Source of the DNA: Pseudopyrenochaeta lycopersici
Taxonomy: Eukaryota > Ascomycota > Dothideomycetes > Pleosporales > Pseudopyrenochaetaceae
Assembly: GCA_003313425.1 (NCBI GenBank)
Contig: NHZP01000010.1
Span: 186,001 to 250,000 of the forward strand
DNA length: 64,000 nt
Direction: 5' to 3'
Shown: positions 35,801 through 46,737 of the stretch, in pieces
How the letters are laid out: every line of letters begins with the position of its first letter
Numbering within the stretch: the first letter of the stretch is position 1
Position numbers and translations under genes: made by a program
The notes under the pieces: generated by a model
The model's database searches: none
What the model was told of the DNA's origin: nothing
Seen by the model: only the letters and a program-made list of their open reading frames with translations

Positions 35801-36905
35801 CGACACCCTTCCATATGATGTATCGAGGAGCCAAAATCAGCAGACGTTACAGACGTGGTTGAAGATACTCGTTAGTAGATGGCAGACAAGACTCGACGAT
35901 GTAAGCAATAGCAAAGACCAACAGAGAGAAACTAGCGTGGCAGATAAACAAGTTAAGAAGGTTTTGGATCAGATGGTCCGGGATCATGATCTAAGCAACG
36001 AAGCTGCTGAACGTATGGCAATGCGGTGGCGCAAGGTCTTTGAACAACGAGTTAAAGCGACTGGAGTTGCTGAGGATGTGTTCGATTGGAACGAGTTTCA
36101 CGCAGGGGGTATGGGCTTTTTGAAAGAGGAGGACGATGCGCAAGAGACCAAGAACCCCCCAACGCTCGAGCACAACACTTCGTTCAACCGGCAGACCAAA
36201 AGACCTTCCACGTACACAAAAGCCCAACCACCAAGTCATGAGTCGCCAACGCAACGTCTCTACTCAACATCGTCTCGCCCATCACTGGACCCTGAGCTTG
36301 CACCCAAAACGACATCTGTAGATGTAAAGACAATTCCTGCCTCACCAAATTTACCGCACCTCACAGCTACCGGCTCCGCACATATGGTCTCAGTATCTAA
36401 GAAGGCGCACACTGTTCGTACAGCCATTGCAGTTGGCACTGTGTACTTCTCCAACCCAACGCCACTATCTTTGATCCGTAGCAACAGCCTCAAGAAAGGG
36501 GACGTTCTCTCCGTGTCACGTATAGCAGGCATCATGGCCGCAAAGAAATGTCCTGATCTCATTCCACTCTGCCACCCCATCGCGCTGACACACGTCGGTG
36601 TTGAATTGAAAGTTTTCCATCCGGGTCAAGATGAAGAAAATTTAAAACCTTCCATAGTACCATCTTCTGGTGACATGGGCCATGGCGGCATCCTCATCGA
36701 AGCAAAAGTCCAATGCACAGGCCAAACAGGTGTCGAGATGGAAGCTCTTACTGCTATCATGGGCGCCGCATTGTCTGTTGTGGATATGTGCAAGGCAGTC
36801 GACAAGTTTCAACGCGTGCAAGACGTTCGTGTCGTTCTCAAGGAGGGAGGCAAGAGTGGGACATGGAAAGAAGAGGGGTGGAGGAGCTTTCAGGGCGGGG
36901 ACTAG
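32865..36905 (+). CDS. cnxABC: Molybdenum cofactor biosynthesis protein, MoaA-MoaC fusion (MOCS1/CnxABC)
   Basis: Exons 32865-33327, 33377-34378 and 34621-36905 give 1249 aa. The enzyme makes cyclic pyranopterin monophosphate from GTP, the first step towards molybdenum cofactor, expected in mitochondria. An Arg/Ser-rich N-terminus of about 110 residues suits import. MoaA (about 120-490) is a radical-SAM protein with C145/C149/C152, LTGGEPTVR and a second cluster segment FCGSCNRLR...KVC. MoaC (about 1070-1249) has [16 protein letters not shown] and DMCKAVDK. Between them lie about 580 residues including coiled coil and of unknown function. If intron 2 (34379-34620, 242 bases) is kept, translation stops after MILIGG, giving a 490-residue MoaA with the C-terminal Gly-Gly known to be needed for activity. 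The product serves nitrate reductase and other Mo enzymes. Confidence 0.9.
34379..34620 (+). promoter_or_regulatory. Candidate alternatively retained intron of cnxABC
   Basis: The donor is GTGGGT, the branch GCTAAC lies 12 bases before the CAG acceptor. At 242 bases it is four to five times longer than this gene's other intron (49 bases). Retained, it supplies codons Gly-Gly-stop; removed, it fuses MoaA in frame (G + AT gives Asp489) to the MoaC exon. The splice sites are seen; dual use is inferred from human MOCS1. Confidence 0.6.
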
Positions 36906-37260
36906 GATTGCACGAGGTGGCTGTACGATACGTGTAGTAATGTATGAAGTAACCATTCGATGGGGCCTTCAAAACATGTAAATGAGCATTGTCTATGGAT
37001 CCGAGCGAGATCAAAGTTAATGTTGATGCACCTGGGCGCCTTGTTGGCCCCCAATTTTCTGGATAGTGAGACAGGCATTGCGTGCATGCAAAGCACGGAC
37101 ACAACTTAACCGCCACTACATATCAGCCTTGTTACGACCTTTTCGCTTTGCGCTCAACAACACATTTCCCAATCTTGGGCCGAGCTTTCAGATTGTAGCA
37201 ATTCTGATTGTTATCATTAGCATATGCCTTACTCTGGGGATCGTCAGCCTTATCGAAGGA
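36906..37260. other. Spacer between cnxABC and HET gene
   Basis: It holds the cnxABC 3' end and the HET gene promoter. An in-frame ATG at 37066 would extend the HET protein with a hydrophobic segment; this is discussed under that gene. Confidence 0.4.
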
Positions 37261-39525
37261 ATGGACAAAGCAACCATGCCACCCATAAGACCATGCGTCC
37301 TGTGTAGTATGGTCGCCCAAAATGTCCAAAGGCCCCCGGAATATCGCGAAGGCTACGCATTTGTGTATTATTACCAGCAAATCAAGTACAATAAAGAGTG
37401 TCAGGCTTGTCTACAGGTCGTCGATGCACTTAATGCCTGCCGAGACCCGTCCCCGATGGATGACAAGGTTGTCTTTGTCAAGTTCAATGAGGAGTTCAAT
37501 TGCTGGATCCTAGCACTCTTTGACCGGCAGGATGATCCAAATGAACACGATAGCGACCAAAGTATTATGCTCATCCAGGCGGGCGAACGACCGGATGCTT
37601 TCAATGCCATTGGCGTCGCTGTTGACAAGCATCAGATCAATCTCGACAGCGCGAGGACGTGGATTGATAATTGTTATCGGAATCATGGTGGGATTTGCCA
37701 TACGATAGTCGACCCCTGGGCAAAAATTGAGCACGCCACCCAACTCCTCTTTATCGACGTTGAGAGGCGTTGCCTTGTCAGGCAGCCGGAGAAAGAGTGT
37801 CGATATCTAGCGCTGAGCTACGTATGGGGTGTTGCTGCGAATCCGTTTCAGACTGTGATCAGCAACTACAAAGAGCTGGGCCAAGACGGTGCGTTCGACA
37901 AGCCAGATAATCGGTCTCGACTTCCGAAAACAATTCTGGACAGCATGCTGCTTACGCAAGCTTTGGGACTGAAGTATCTCTGGATCGACCGTACGCCCCT
38001 CCCATAGGCAGATCATTTGAGGAACGTACACTAACTTGTAACCATAAATTTAGGCTTTTGCATTGTCCAAGACGATTATGTAGCCAAAGTTGGTCAGCTA
38101 GCAGCCATGGCGTCAATCTACGCGAACGCGTACTTCACGATTGCGGCAAGCGAGGGCGAAGGGGGAGATTTCGGACTCCCAGGACTTAGCAGCGATTCTC
38201 CACGCCAACAGCCTTTCAGAGAGTTTCACTTTAGTCCTACCTGCCGCATGCTTGAGCGCAACCCTTCGTCCGCACTCGAGGGAGAAGAAATGCGGTATCA
38301 CACGCGTGGCTGGACATTTCAAGAATTTACTCTCTCTCGGCGATTGCTCGTCTTCCACCACCAAACAGTTTCGTGGATCTGCCAACTCTCTGTGCGACAA
38401 GAAAACGGTGCTGAACCGCTGTTACGAGTGATACCAGCTGTGTCGCCCGACGAGATCCAAGGCCTACTCTGGACGCGTTGGCCAAACCTGCGTTCATACT
38501 TGGAAATGGTGCAAGATTACAGTAATCGTGACTTATCGTATCCAGAGGATGTGCTAAATGCCTTTGATGCTTTCATCACGGTGCAAGGACGCGCTATGAA
38601 GGGCGGCATGCTGTACGGAATCCCTGAGATGTTCTTTGGGGCCGCGCTACTATGGATGCCTTTGGGCGACAACATATTAAAGAGACGAACTGACGTTGAT
38701 GGAAAAGTGTCGAAGCGCTTCCCGTCCTGGTCGTGGACAGGCTGGGTTGGACCTGTGGATATGACACTGGCCAAGAACGCGTACAATTATGTTGAAAGTG
38801 GGGGCAATCAAATTCCAGTAACAGATTTCCATGTCACCGACTTCTATAAACTTTTTAAATTTACCGAGCCTCATCGGAGAGAGCGTATACAGGATATGCA
38901 TTACCACACCGCGCAAGGGTTGTCGCAGGATATGGACAACGACCTTCTTCCTGGGGACTGGACATTTAAGCGTGCAGTACCGCTTGTGGAAGAGCCAGAC
39001 ACTGTACCCTTACGACTTGAGTCTCTATACTCTCCCATAATTGAGTTTCGTACCCGCCGTCTATTCGCCCACCTCTCAACACATGACAAAGATAACAACA
39101 CGATCTCTAAAACTATTGTTCACTTTGGACCCCGCGATCAGGAAAGACCCCTAGTCGACCAGCCCTTCATTCTCGATGCCAAAGGGCTTGTCATCGGCTA
39201 CCTGAACATGTCTCTCCTCTTCTCCAGCACCCCGCTCCCGGCAAACCCCGTTGAATTGATCTGCATCGGGAAAATGGAGGCAGAGTGGAATCATGTGACT
39301 CGTTTCAATAACCCTGGCGTTGAGTACTTGCATCGAGAATGTGCTGGGAGGTGCGCATGGCAGAAAGATTTATGTAAACTCGGTAAAGAGTGGAAATGGA
39401 GATTCTATAATGTACTGTGGATAGAGTGGGAGGGTGGTGTTGCGGAGAGGAAGGCGGTGGGAAAGGTGTGGACAGATGATTGGGATGCTGCAGATACGGA
39501 AGAGGTGGATGTTCGGCTAGGTTAA
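37261..39525 (+). CDS. HET-domain protein (heterokaryon incompatibility family)
   Basis: Exons 37261-37990 and 38054-39525 (63-base intron, GTACGC donor, CTAAC branch) give 733 aa. The three HET blocks are clear: YLALSYVWG, then LPKTILDSML...LKYLWIDRFCIVQDD (rebuilt by the splice) with MASIYANAYFTIAAS, then TRGWTFQEFTLSRRLLVF. The N-terminus has two Cys pairs (CVLC and CQAC) that may bind metal. The C-terminal third is unassigned. An upstream in-frame ATG at 37066 would add 65 residues with a transmembrane-like helix; I prefer 37261 or 37276 because cytosolic HET proteins usually lack one, but this is unsure. HET domains trigger cell death after non-self fusion; here no NB-ARC is attached, so it may be an effector partner. 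Confidence 0.85.
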
Positions 39526-40929
39526 CACACGTTGTCGTGGGCTAGACATGGTGGTTTTAGGATCATATTGCATGTAATCATCGACATTGATATTCATACT
39601 GTGACCTAAAGACTCACTGCTTTGAAAACCTATCGCCTAGTTGACTAGATGTGCTGCCAGAAGGAAGACTGGAAACAACCCCAAAAAGGTTAGACGTTGT
39701 CCCTCTGTGGTAACAGCATCTTTTCCCGGGAAAACGACTGAAATTTTAAACTTGAGAATAATTTTCGAACAGCAGATGATGTTGTTGTACGACTTGTGTC
39801 ATTACAAATTGTGATGTTTCATATAGTGGGAACGAATGCGACGAACAGGGTGCCATTCACACTGACCGGCCAATCGAATTCGAGGGAGAGAGCATAATCG
39901 CTTTTTTTGAGGAGGCCTAGCACCTGTACAACTAGTGCCTAGAGAGGTCTATATGCGTTGTACCTCTCGAGGTTTGGAAAAGATGCACGAGTATATATTT
40001 CGATGATGCGGACACAAACTCCCTTTTATGTGGAAAGCAGGTGAAATGACATCCAACATTGCCATTGCTGATGAATTAACGTTGCCTGGAAAAGAAATTA
40101 AAAGTGTGTATCAGAGTTTGAAGTCCATTTCAAAATTATCAAGGCTTCCCGCATGAAATCTAGTTTCAGCTAAGCTACACAGCCAGGAAGGTTCGCGAGT
40201 ATCTGGAAAGTTGTGAGAAATAGAGGCTAGCATTTCTTGCACTAAAGCCAGAAGTTGGGTAAAGCTTTTCAACCACTTGTAAGAAGTGGAAGATCTTGAG
40301 GGGGCTGCTAACAAAGGGATTAGGTATGGCACAGTATGCGGAGTGGTAGTCTAAAAAGTGTTGACTTGATGACGAAAGTGGCAGACTAGTTGCAAAAGAT
40401 AATTGATCTAGATGCTAATTTAGCATTTCCTCGAGCACTACGTGCACACAATAATTAGGCGAGTTTGCTGTATTTTGGGGGCTGGGTGGTAAATAGGCAG
40501 CAGTGGACGAATGGGTTTTGCATGTGGCTTGAGAAGGACCGATAACCTGGGCCTCAGCTGAACGTTCAAGTGGTTGCACCGCCTCTCCTACTTAAAGGCC
40601 CAGCCTATCGTGAGTTCCCAACGTCAAAGTCAAAAAGATGGCTTCGCTTCCAGATCATGGGGAGCGATCGATAGACGAGCTGCGGGTATCTAGATGACCC
40701 GTAAGGCTGGAGTTTGCACACATAGAGCTCTGTGCACACAGACGGCTCTGCTCAGCCTCTTCGCAGCCTCACCTTCAACTTGAGATGGATTGATGCCTTG
40801 AATGAAGAGTTAGTTATATAATGCTCTGTCTTCTCCTCCCTCGTTGTATCTCTACAGATCTCTCTCCTTTATTATCCTTCTTCTCACTTCCACGACCATC
40901 GCAGCATCGACGAAAGACCACACTCTACG
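39526..40929. other. 1.4-kb spacer, promoter of secreted HExxH gene at its end
   Basis: No supported frame. A TTATATAA element at 40814-40821 and a CT-rich stretch precede the ATG at 40930, as in many fungal promoters. Confidence 0.4.
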
Positions 40930-42708
40930 ATGCGTTCGACGATACCACTCGCATACAACTTAGCCTTCCTTAGCACATTATGCTCGTCCTTACCATTAGC
41001 AGCACTAGGTCCTCGGAATAGCTGCAGATGGCCTGGAGATGCAGGAGAAAACTTCAATTGCGAAGCCATCGCGACAGACCAAAAGATTTCTAACATCGAG
41101 TACAATATCTACCGCTCCAGCGATGTTCCCACAGACTCGCCATACATCACGTACCTTGACACGGCTCTGAGGGAAATTTCTGAACTGTATTCCTCGTTCT
41201 TAGGCGGGAAATCGCTGTATACAAGCATATACGTAAAGAGTGAAGTGGGTGACGCAGAGAATGTAGCGCAGGGTCAGACAGTCACCGAGTACGAGCGCTG
41301 CTATATCCAGCTTGAGACTGGCACCGGAGAGGCCATTCAATCAGAACTCAGCTTTAAGCAAACCATAGCCCATGAGATGTACCACTGTGTGCAAAACGCC
41401 GTCAGAGCAAGCGCTTCAACACCCGGCGAAATAGCGGCGGCACAATGGTGGGTAGATGGAACGGCCGAGTTCTTTGCGAATTACTTCTACCCAAACGTTG
41501 CCGATGAAACCCAAAATATTAACGCCTACGATTCGACTCAAGCTCCGGCTGACGAGGCAAATGTGTACCCTGCCGCAATAATCTTCCAATACCTCTTGAA
41601 CATAGGATGGACACCGTTAGAAATCCACACTTTCATGACGCAACAGACTTATGTTGCAAGCATAGAAGCCGAGCTTGCGAGGTTATCTCTAAATGCGGAA
41701 CTTTCCAATGCATGGCCTGGGTTTGCGAATAGATTTGCCGATGGCAAGATCAGCTTCAAAAATGGACCTTTGGTCAAGTTGTTGAATCCTGTAGTCCCGA
41801 AGGTATTTGCAGTGCCAGACGGCCCGCTTTCCGACAATCTCATCTCGGTTTCACCTTTCAGGATCAACAAGTACCAGACGATTTTCGACAGCGATAAGGC
41901 TGTGTCTATGACCTTCACACCGAACGAACCTGATGACGCCAAAACTATTCTCCAGTATCGTAGAGGTACATCAGGCACCTTTACCATTGCCAAAGCAGGA
42001 GAAAAGATTGAGCTTCAAAACACGGATAACTCGCCCTGTCCAACAGATCCCTCCGACATCTGGGAGTTCATCGTGACATCAACAAACAATCCAAGTCTCA
42101 ACACGGTGCTCAGGGACGGCCAGTCGCACGCAACACTGTCTTTCTCCGTCACGAAAGCTGCAAAGATCAAACGCCAGGATTCTTGCGAAGAACCACCGGA
42201 AGAGCCAGAAGCGTTACACAAATGTCTCATTGGGGCATGGAACTTGGATCCCACGACGTTGAAAACATTCTTGGCCGAAAGACTGGCTACCGTTGATGGT
42301 ACCGTCATCTCGAATGTTGCTTTCACCGGTAACTCAGCACTGAATATTGATGAAAGCTTCCACAGCTCGATGAGCTTCTCAAACATGGTCATGTCTTATG
42401 ACATGGTCACGCAGGGCTTGGCAACTCACACAGATCTGTATATCGCGGGATCGGTTGAGGGCGATTTGCTCGCGGTAGATGCGCAGCCCTCGATGTTCAC
42501 ATGGGCTCTAGGGTCAAAGGCTACGGGAAGCGCACGTTCAGTCACGAAAATTCCGGCCCTTGACATGGAAATACCCCTCGACTTTCCGTTTGACGGCCAG
42601 TACAGCTCACAGACATTAGTGAAGTATGCTTGTGTGGGGAACACACTACAGATGACGGGAATGATGAATGGAGCATATGCTTGGGCGTATACTTGGATTA
42701 AGGTGTAG
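40930..42708 (+). CDS. Secreted HExxH (gluzincin-like) putative metallopeptidase
   Basis: A single exon of 592 aa. Residues 1-26 form a signal peptide. The zinc motif HEMYH is at 148-152 and a conserved-looking WWVDGTAEF places a third ligand candidate at E180, the gluzincin pattern. A central beta-rich segment follows, then a Lys-Arg site (KIKRQD) and a Cys-rich linker (CEEPPEEPEALHKC). The last 170 residues start with LIGAWNLDPTTLK, a separate domain I cannot name. I do not recognise a characterised peptidase family; fungal proteins of this kind are usually annotated as hypothetical. Protease activity is inferred from the motif only. Confidence 0.8.
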   Translation: MRSTIPLAYNLAFLSTLCSSLPLAALGPRNSCRWPGDAGENFNCEAIATDQKISNIEYNIYRSSDVPTDSPYITYLDTALREISELYSSFLGGKSLYTSIYVKSEVGDAENVAQGQTVTEYERCYIQLETGTGEAIQSELSFKQTIAHEMYHCVQNAVRASASTPGEIAAAQWWVDGTAEFFANYFYPNVADETQNINAYDSTQAPADEANVYPAAIIFQYLLNIGWTPLEIHTFMTQQTYVASIEAELARLSLNAELSNAWPGFANRFADGKISFKNGPLVKLLNPVVPKVFAVPDGPLSDNLISVSPFRINKYQTIFDSDKAVSMTFTPNEPDDAKTILQYRRGTSGTFTIAKAGEKIELQNTDNSPCPTDPSDIWEFIVTSTNNPSLNTVLRDGQSHATLSFSVTKAAKIKRQDSCEEPPEEPEALHKCLIGAWNLDPTTLKTFLAERLATVDGTVISNVAFTGNSALNIDESFHSSMSFSNMVMSYDMVTQGLATHTDLYIAGSVEGDLLAVDAQPSMFTWALGSKATGSARSVTKIPALDMEIPLDFPFDGQYSSQTLVKYACVGNTLQMTGMMNGAYAWAYTWIKV

Positions 42709-44716
42709 ACATCATATCAAAATTACTGTATTAGAGTTGGAGGTATGGCTTCTATCGCTGGGGTTGCATTAGATATGTAAATTTTGGACTTTGACTAGCG
42801 TAGCATTGTACTATAGACTGTATAAAAAGGAAGAATTTAAAACTTGCGCAACTTATATTTCTCAATTCATGATGCATGACAAGAATGGTACAAATACCTT
42901 AATCACAAGTTGGGTGGGAGTATTTCGTAAGATGTTGTCAGTAATGTCGCCTGAACCGGGAAATGCAGCCGTTCTTGCCTCAAAAGGGAATTCTGCATTC
43001 CGAGTGATTAATTCAATTACTTTATGGTGTAATGATTAGAAAAATGTCCTGCCCCTTTGAAGTGAGTACCTCTGCATGTACTCACAATGACGCCCAAACT
43101 TCGTCTCAATCGCAATATACTTTTCCTTCACCTGCTATTAACTACGATCAGATCATGGTATTCGATTTATCGTCACCTACCGTGCCATCGCGATGTGTGT
43201 AACCATGTTAGTTCGATAGCCGCGGAATGTCAATACCTTGCTTGCCTAGGGAGTCAAGCTGGCACATGCTCGATGACACGCGTTGAAATCGGATTCAATT
43301 GTTAATTGTCCGCTATTCATTGAAACCCGTTGACAGAGCGGTCTTTACCCGTATCAATCAAGTCAGTGTGGTATAACGACAAGCATTATGCACTTCTTCT
43401 CCACGATCGCATTCACACTGCGTCTGGCTCTGCATAGATCGATCGATGTACGACAATTGGAATTCCTGGGCGAAGATATAGAGCTGCAGGTGTTGGACAG
43501 AAGTGGTCGCAGCAGTATGCAGTGTAAGGAGGTACAACTTCTGGAGCCAAAGGTATACCTACAACAGCCTTATATTCCGTCTATTGATCCTTTACAGAAA
43601 ACTATTCCCCAGTACACCGATCACACCAGAGGTTGGGACACTCACCGAGCCGGATGTCCCGGCGCCTTTTATGGATTTGCTGCATAGAATCTAGTAAGGA
43701 GTTTAAATGGCCGTATAAGCCGTCATCAGGGCTCTTACATTATATCAGGTTCTTAAATGCTTCACGCATGCTTCCCGCAATTCTGTCAGAATGGTCACAA
43801 ATTGCAAATAAATCCATATCTATGCATTGCATCCACGAGTTATTGCCTCTTGCACAAATTTCACCGCCCGTACATCCACTACTATCGTAAAATAAATAGT
43901 GCCATATTTACAACCCATTCTTCTTTGCTGAGGGTTGCATCATTTCGAATTCATCTTCTAAAGTACATAAGAAATAAAACATGTCGCTGGATATCTTGCA
44001 AACTCTCGACGCATTTGAAACTCACATGACGCATCAACCTCCAAGACGCTATCAAGAAGGGCAAGAATGAATATCAACCGTAATATGCCCCATCAATCCT
44101 TATCACCACGCTTAGCGCAGCTTCTAATAGATTTGTAACATCAGACAAACATAACCGTTCTATGGACAGACATGTAACCCTTCTATTCGTCGATATAGGT
44201 AAGACAGATAATTCTTCAACCCTCATTAATGTATCTCTATACGAAGCTGTTCCTCTGTTGAAATCCCATAAACTACCTTCGTTTCACTCATGGCCGTCGA
44301 TCGACCGTACGTGCGATCTCAATCTATTCCACAACTCAACGTGCTGCTAGTCCAAAAACTTCCCTTGAAAAGGTAGTTCGGGTGTGCATCTCGTTTGGTT
44401 ATGAGGCTCATTGATGCAACGGCCTAGACCGCGATGAAAGGGGAGGCGTGACAGGGGCTTTGCGAAGCAGCGATAGAAAAGTAGGCAGGGAAGATACGAT
44501 AGTATCTTTCAGGCAGATACTAGAAAGAAGTGAAAATAAGCGAACTTGATCAGAAAAACGGTGAGGATAAATATTATATACTAGTTATATACATAGACTG
44601 TAACTTAACCTGCGCTTCAAAAGTTTCTATACACTTCCACCCTCAACCCACAATCACACAGCAAATCCAAATTCCCCTTCAATCTCCCTCCCTCTCTCCC
44701 CCTATTCGAAACCAAC
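42709..44716. other. 2-kb spacer with one doubtful small ORF
   Basis: The sequence is moderately AT-rich with short frames. No RNA gene or repeat was recognised. See 43388-43687. Confidence 0.4.
43388..43687 (+). CDS. Doubtful small hypothetical protein
   Basis: A 99-codon frame starting MHFFSTIAFTLRLAL, which resembles the start of a small secreted protein but has an Arg in the hydrophobic core. The remainder has no Cys pattern and no known domain. It may be a relic or chance. Confidence 0.2.
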   Translation: MHFFSTIAFTLRLALHRSIDVRQLEFLGEDIELQVLDRSGRSSMQCKEVQLLEPKVYLQQPYIPSIDPLQKTIPQYTDHTRGWDTHRAGCPGAFYGFAA

Positions 44717-45913
44717 CTACCTCAATACCTCCCCATTATACGGCACCATCCCATCAAACATACCCACACACCTACTCACCGCCCTCCCATCGCCGAGCAA
44801 CTCCTTCCGCACCACACCCTCGACAAAGCACTTAACAGCATGATTCCCCCACGCACCACTGCCACCCACCCCCCGGCCGCGCACAGCACGCATGCCGCCC
44901 TCGTTATTCGCCAGCTCGACGATAATCGGCAGGTCGGCAAAGTCGAAGACGCCCGCGTCGCGGAGATCGAATTCGGTGGCGGGCCCCGTGAGGTGCGTCC
45001 AGGTGGTGGGCCAGTGGATGTCGTGTTCGCGGCGGGAGGCGGCGCGGCCGAAGAAGTAGATGGGTGCGGCGGTGGGGGAGGTGAGGAGCGGGGGCGTGCC
45101 GGCGAGGTTGATGGAGAAGCAGAGGTGTGGGTTTGTGGTGCTGAGGGTTGTTGCGACTGTGCCGCCGAGGCCGTGGCCTGCGATGCTGTAGGAGATAGTG
45201 TCGAGGGGCGATGAGAAGTGGAGGGTAGGGAAGTGTTTTTCGAGAATCCCTGTAGTGTTGAGTTGACCGAGGGCAAAGTTGATATCTTGGATACGGATAT
45301 CGACTGCGCGGGTCACGGTGTCGTTCCAGGGATTCACAGGCGAGAAGTTGGACAACGGGGTGCGACCGCTGTTGTAAAAAGTTTTGACCTCGGGGTTGCT
45401 TTCGTGGGGGAATTCGACAATGGAAGAATCGCCTGGGTGGTCGAGGAGCACGACGACAGCGCCATTTGCGCTCACGTAGCGCGCTAGATTCGCGTACAAG
45501 AGCCTGCTCGTGTCGACATGTGGTTCGAGGACGACGACTGGGTATTTGGAAGCGTCGATTTTGACAGAACTTCCACAGCAGACGGCGTAGTCCATTTTCT
45601 CAAACACGCTGTCCTTTGCGTTGAGCAGGAACTGCTGGTCTGCGATCCGTGAAGTCTGAGTCGGCATGTAGGACATCTGGCACTCATTCGGACAGTTGGA
45701 CTTGTGGACTGGCATGAACACGCTGACCATGATGCGTCGATGTTCAGTCTCGATGAACGGATCCTGGCGAGTGACATCGGTGAGGGCAAAGTGAGAGACT
45801 GCGACCTTGTAATCGTGAGTGTTGAGGTCTGGCGGTGGAATGAATATCGCGCAGCTACTCTGACTGATCAGAGCGGCGACTGCGAATATCCCAAGAGAGA
45901 GGGCAGTCAGCAT
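44717..45913 (-). CDS. Secreted PAF-acetylhydrolase-like alpha/beta-hydrolase, apparently catalytically dead
   Basis: A single exon of 398 aa from the ATG at 45913, chosen because MLTALSLGIFAVAALISQSSCA is a clear signal peptide; the frame continues upstream but without a better start. The fold resembles plasma PAF-acetylhydrolase: VVVLEPHVDTSR, DHPGDSS oxyanion-side segment and a GxSxG-like elbow. The elbow reads GHGLGG, with Gly248 where Ser is expected. The residue 23 positions later, where Asp is expected, is Ala271 in INLAGT. The His segment reads GVFDFADLP with no His. Each of the first two changes is one base from the active codon. The frame is otherwise intact, with Cys pairs (CPNEC, CC), so a binding or regulatory role is possible. 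Confidence 0.75.
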   Translation of the reverse strand: MLTALSLGIFAVAALISQSSCAIFIPPPDLNTHDYKVAVSHFALTDVTRQDPFIETEHRRIMVSVFMPVHKSNCPNECQMSYMPTQTSRIADQQFLLNAKDSVFEKMDYAVCCGSSVKIDASKYPVVVLEPHVDTSRLLYANLARYVSANGAVVVLLDHPGDSSIVEFPHESNPEVKTFYNSGRTPLSNFSPVNPWNDTVTRAVDIRIQDINFALGQLNTTGILEKHFPTLHFSSPLDTISYSIAGHGLGGTVATTLSTTNPHLCFSINLAGTPPLLTSPTAAPIYFFGRAASRREHDIHWPTTWTHLTGPATEFDLRDAGVFDFADLPIIVELANNEGGMRAVRGRGVGGSGAWGNHAVKCFVEGVVRKELLGDGRAVSRCVGMFDGMVPYNGEVLR

Positions 45914-46737
45914 GGTGTGAGGATTAAGAGGCGTTTCTCTGATGAAGTCACAGTGAGTAAAGAGGAAGTGAATTAGGAACGAACAGTAGAAGAAGAGTAA
46001 AGAGAGCAAACATTTTCCAGTCGACCGACGATACTCCGACGCTGGTGAACGAACGGGTCATTCAGTGAGACTGTTTGTCTTACCATCCCATGTGCACAGC
46101 GCACCGAAATCCATGTGGCCCTTCCACGACCCATTCCCACGATAGACGCACGTTGTTTGTGCTTGTGTGACAATTCAACCAAGCATTTCTCAATCACTGT
46201 TTGCTCCACGCGCAGTCAAAAGGGCGATGATGACGAAGTCAACGTGACTTGTATTCGGCACACGGAGGGGGCACATGACCTGATTGAGAAGACGGGGATA
46301 GCAGGAATGACAACAAAATTATATCTATGACACTAAATCAACGAGAATAAAGTAGAAAACTTTTTGTTTCTAGTCTATGATCTGTTGTACGACCACTTGC
46401 ACGCTAGAATCCTGTATCGTGTCCAGATATGAGAGAAAACATGAAGAGCAGCCGTATCGTCGTAAGGTCGGGACCGGGGGTATAATAATGTCGAGTTTTG
46501 TTGATCATAAGGAGATGGGTATACTGATGGGAAAGCGATGGGACAAATGTCGTGAAGGTGTGTTTGCTCGTGCGATGTCAAATCCGCCAAGGTCGACATG
46601 GAGGATGCCAAGACACCGCTTGACCTTTGCACCAGGCAACTCTTCATCTCGAGCTTACTATTTCTCGTAGAACTGCTTTTTGGGTCTGGGGAGCCACTCG
46701 TAAGCAAGTGCTCCAAAATTCTTCAGGAACTCTCATT
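45914..46737. other. Spacer between hydrolase-like and GNAT genes
   Basis: It contains the hydrolase-like gene's promoter. Short frames on both strands show no recognisable product. Confidence 0.45.
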
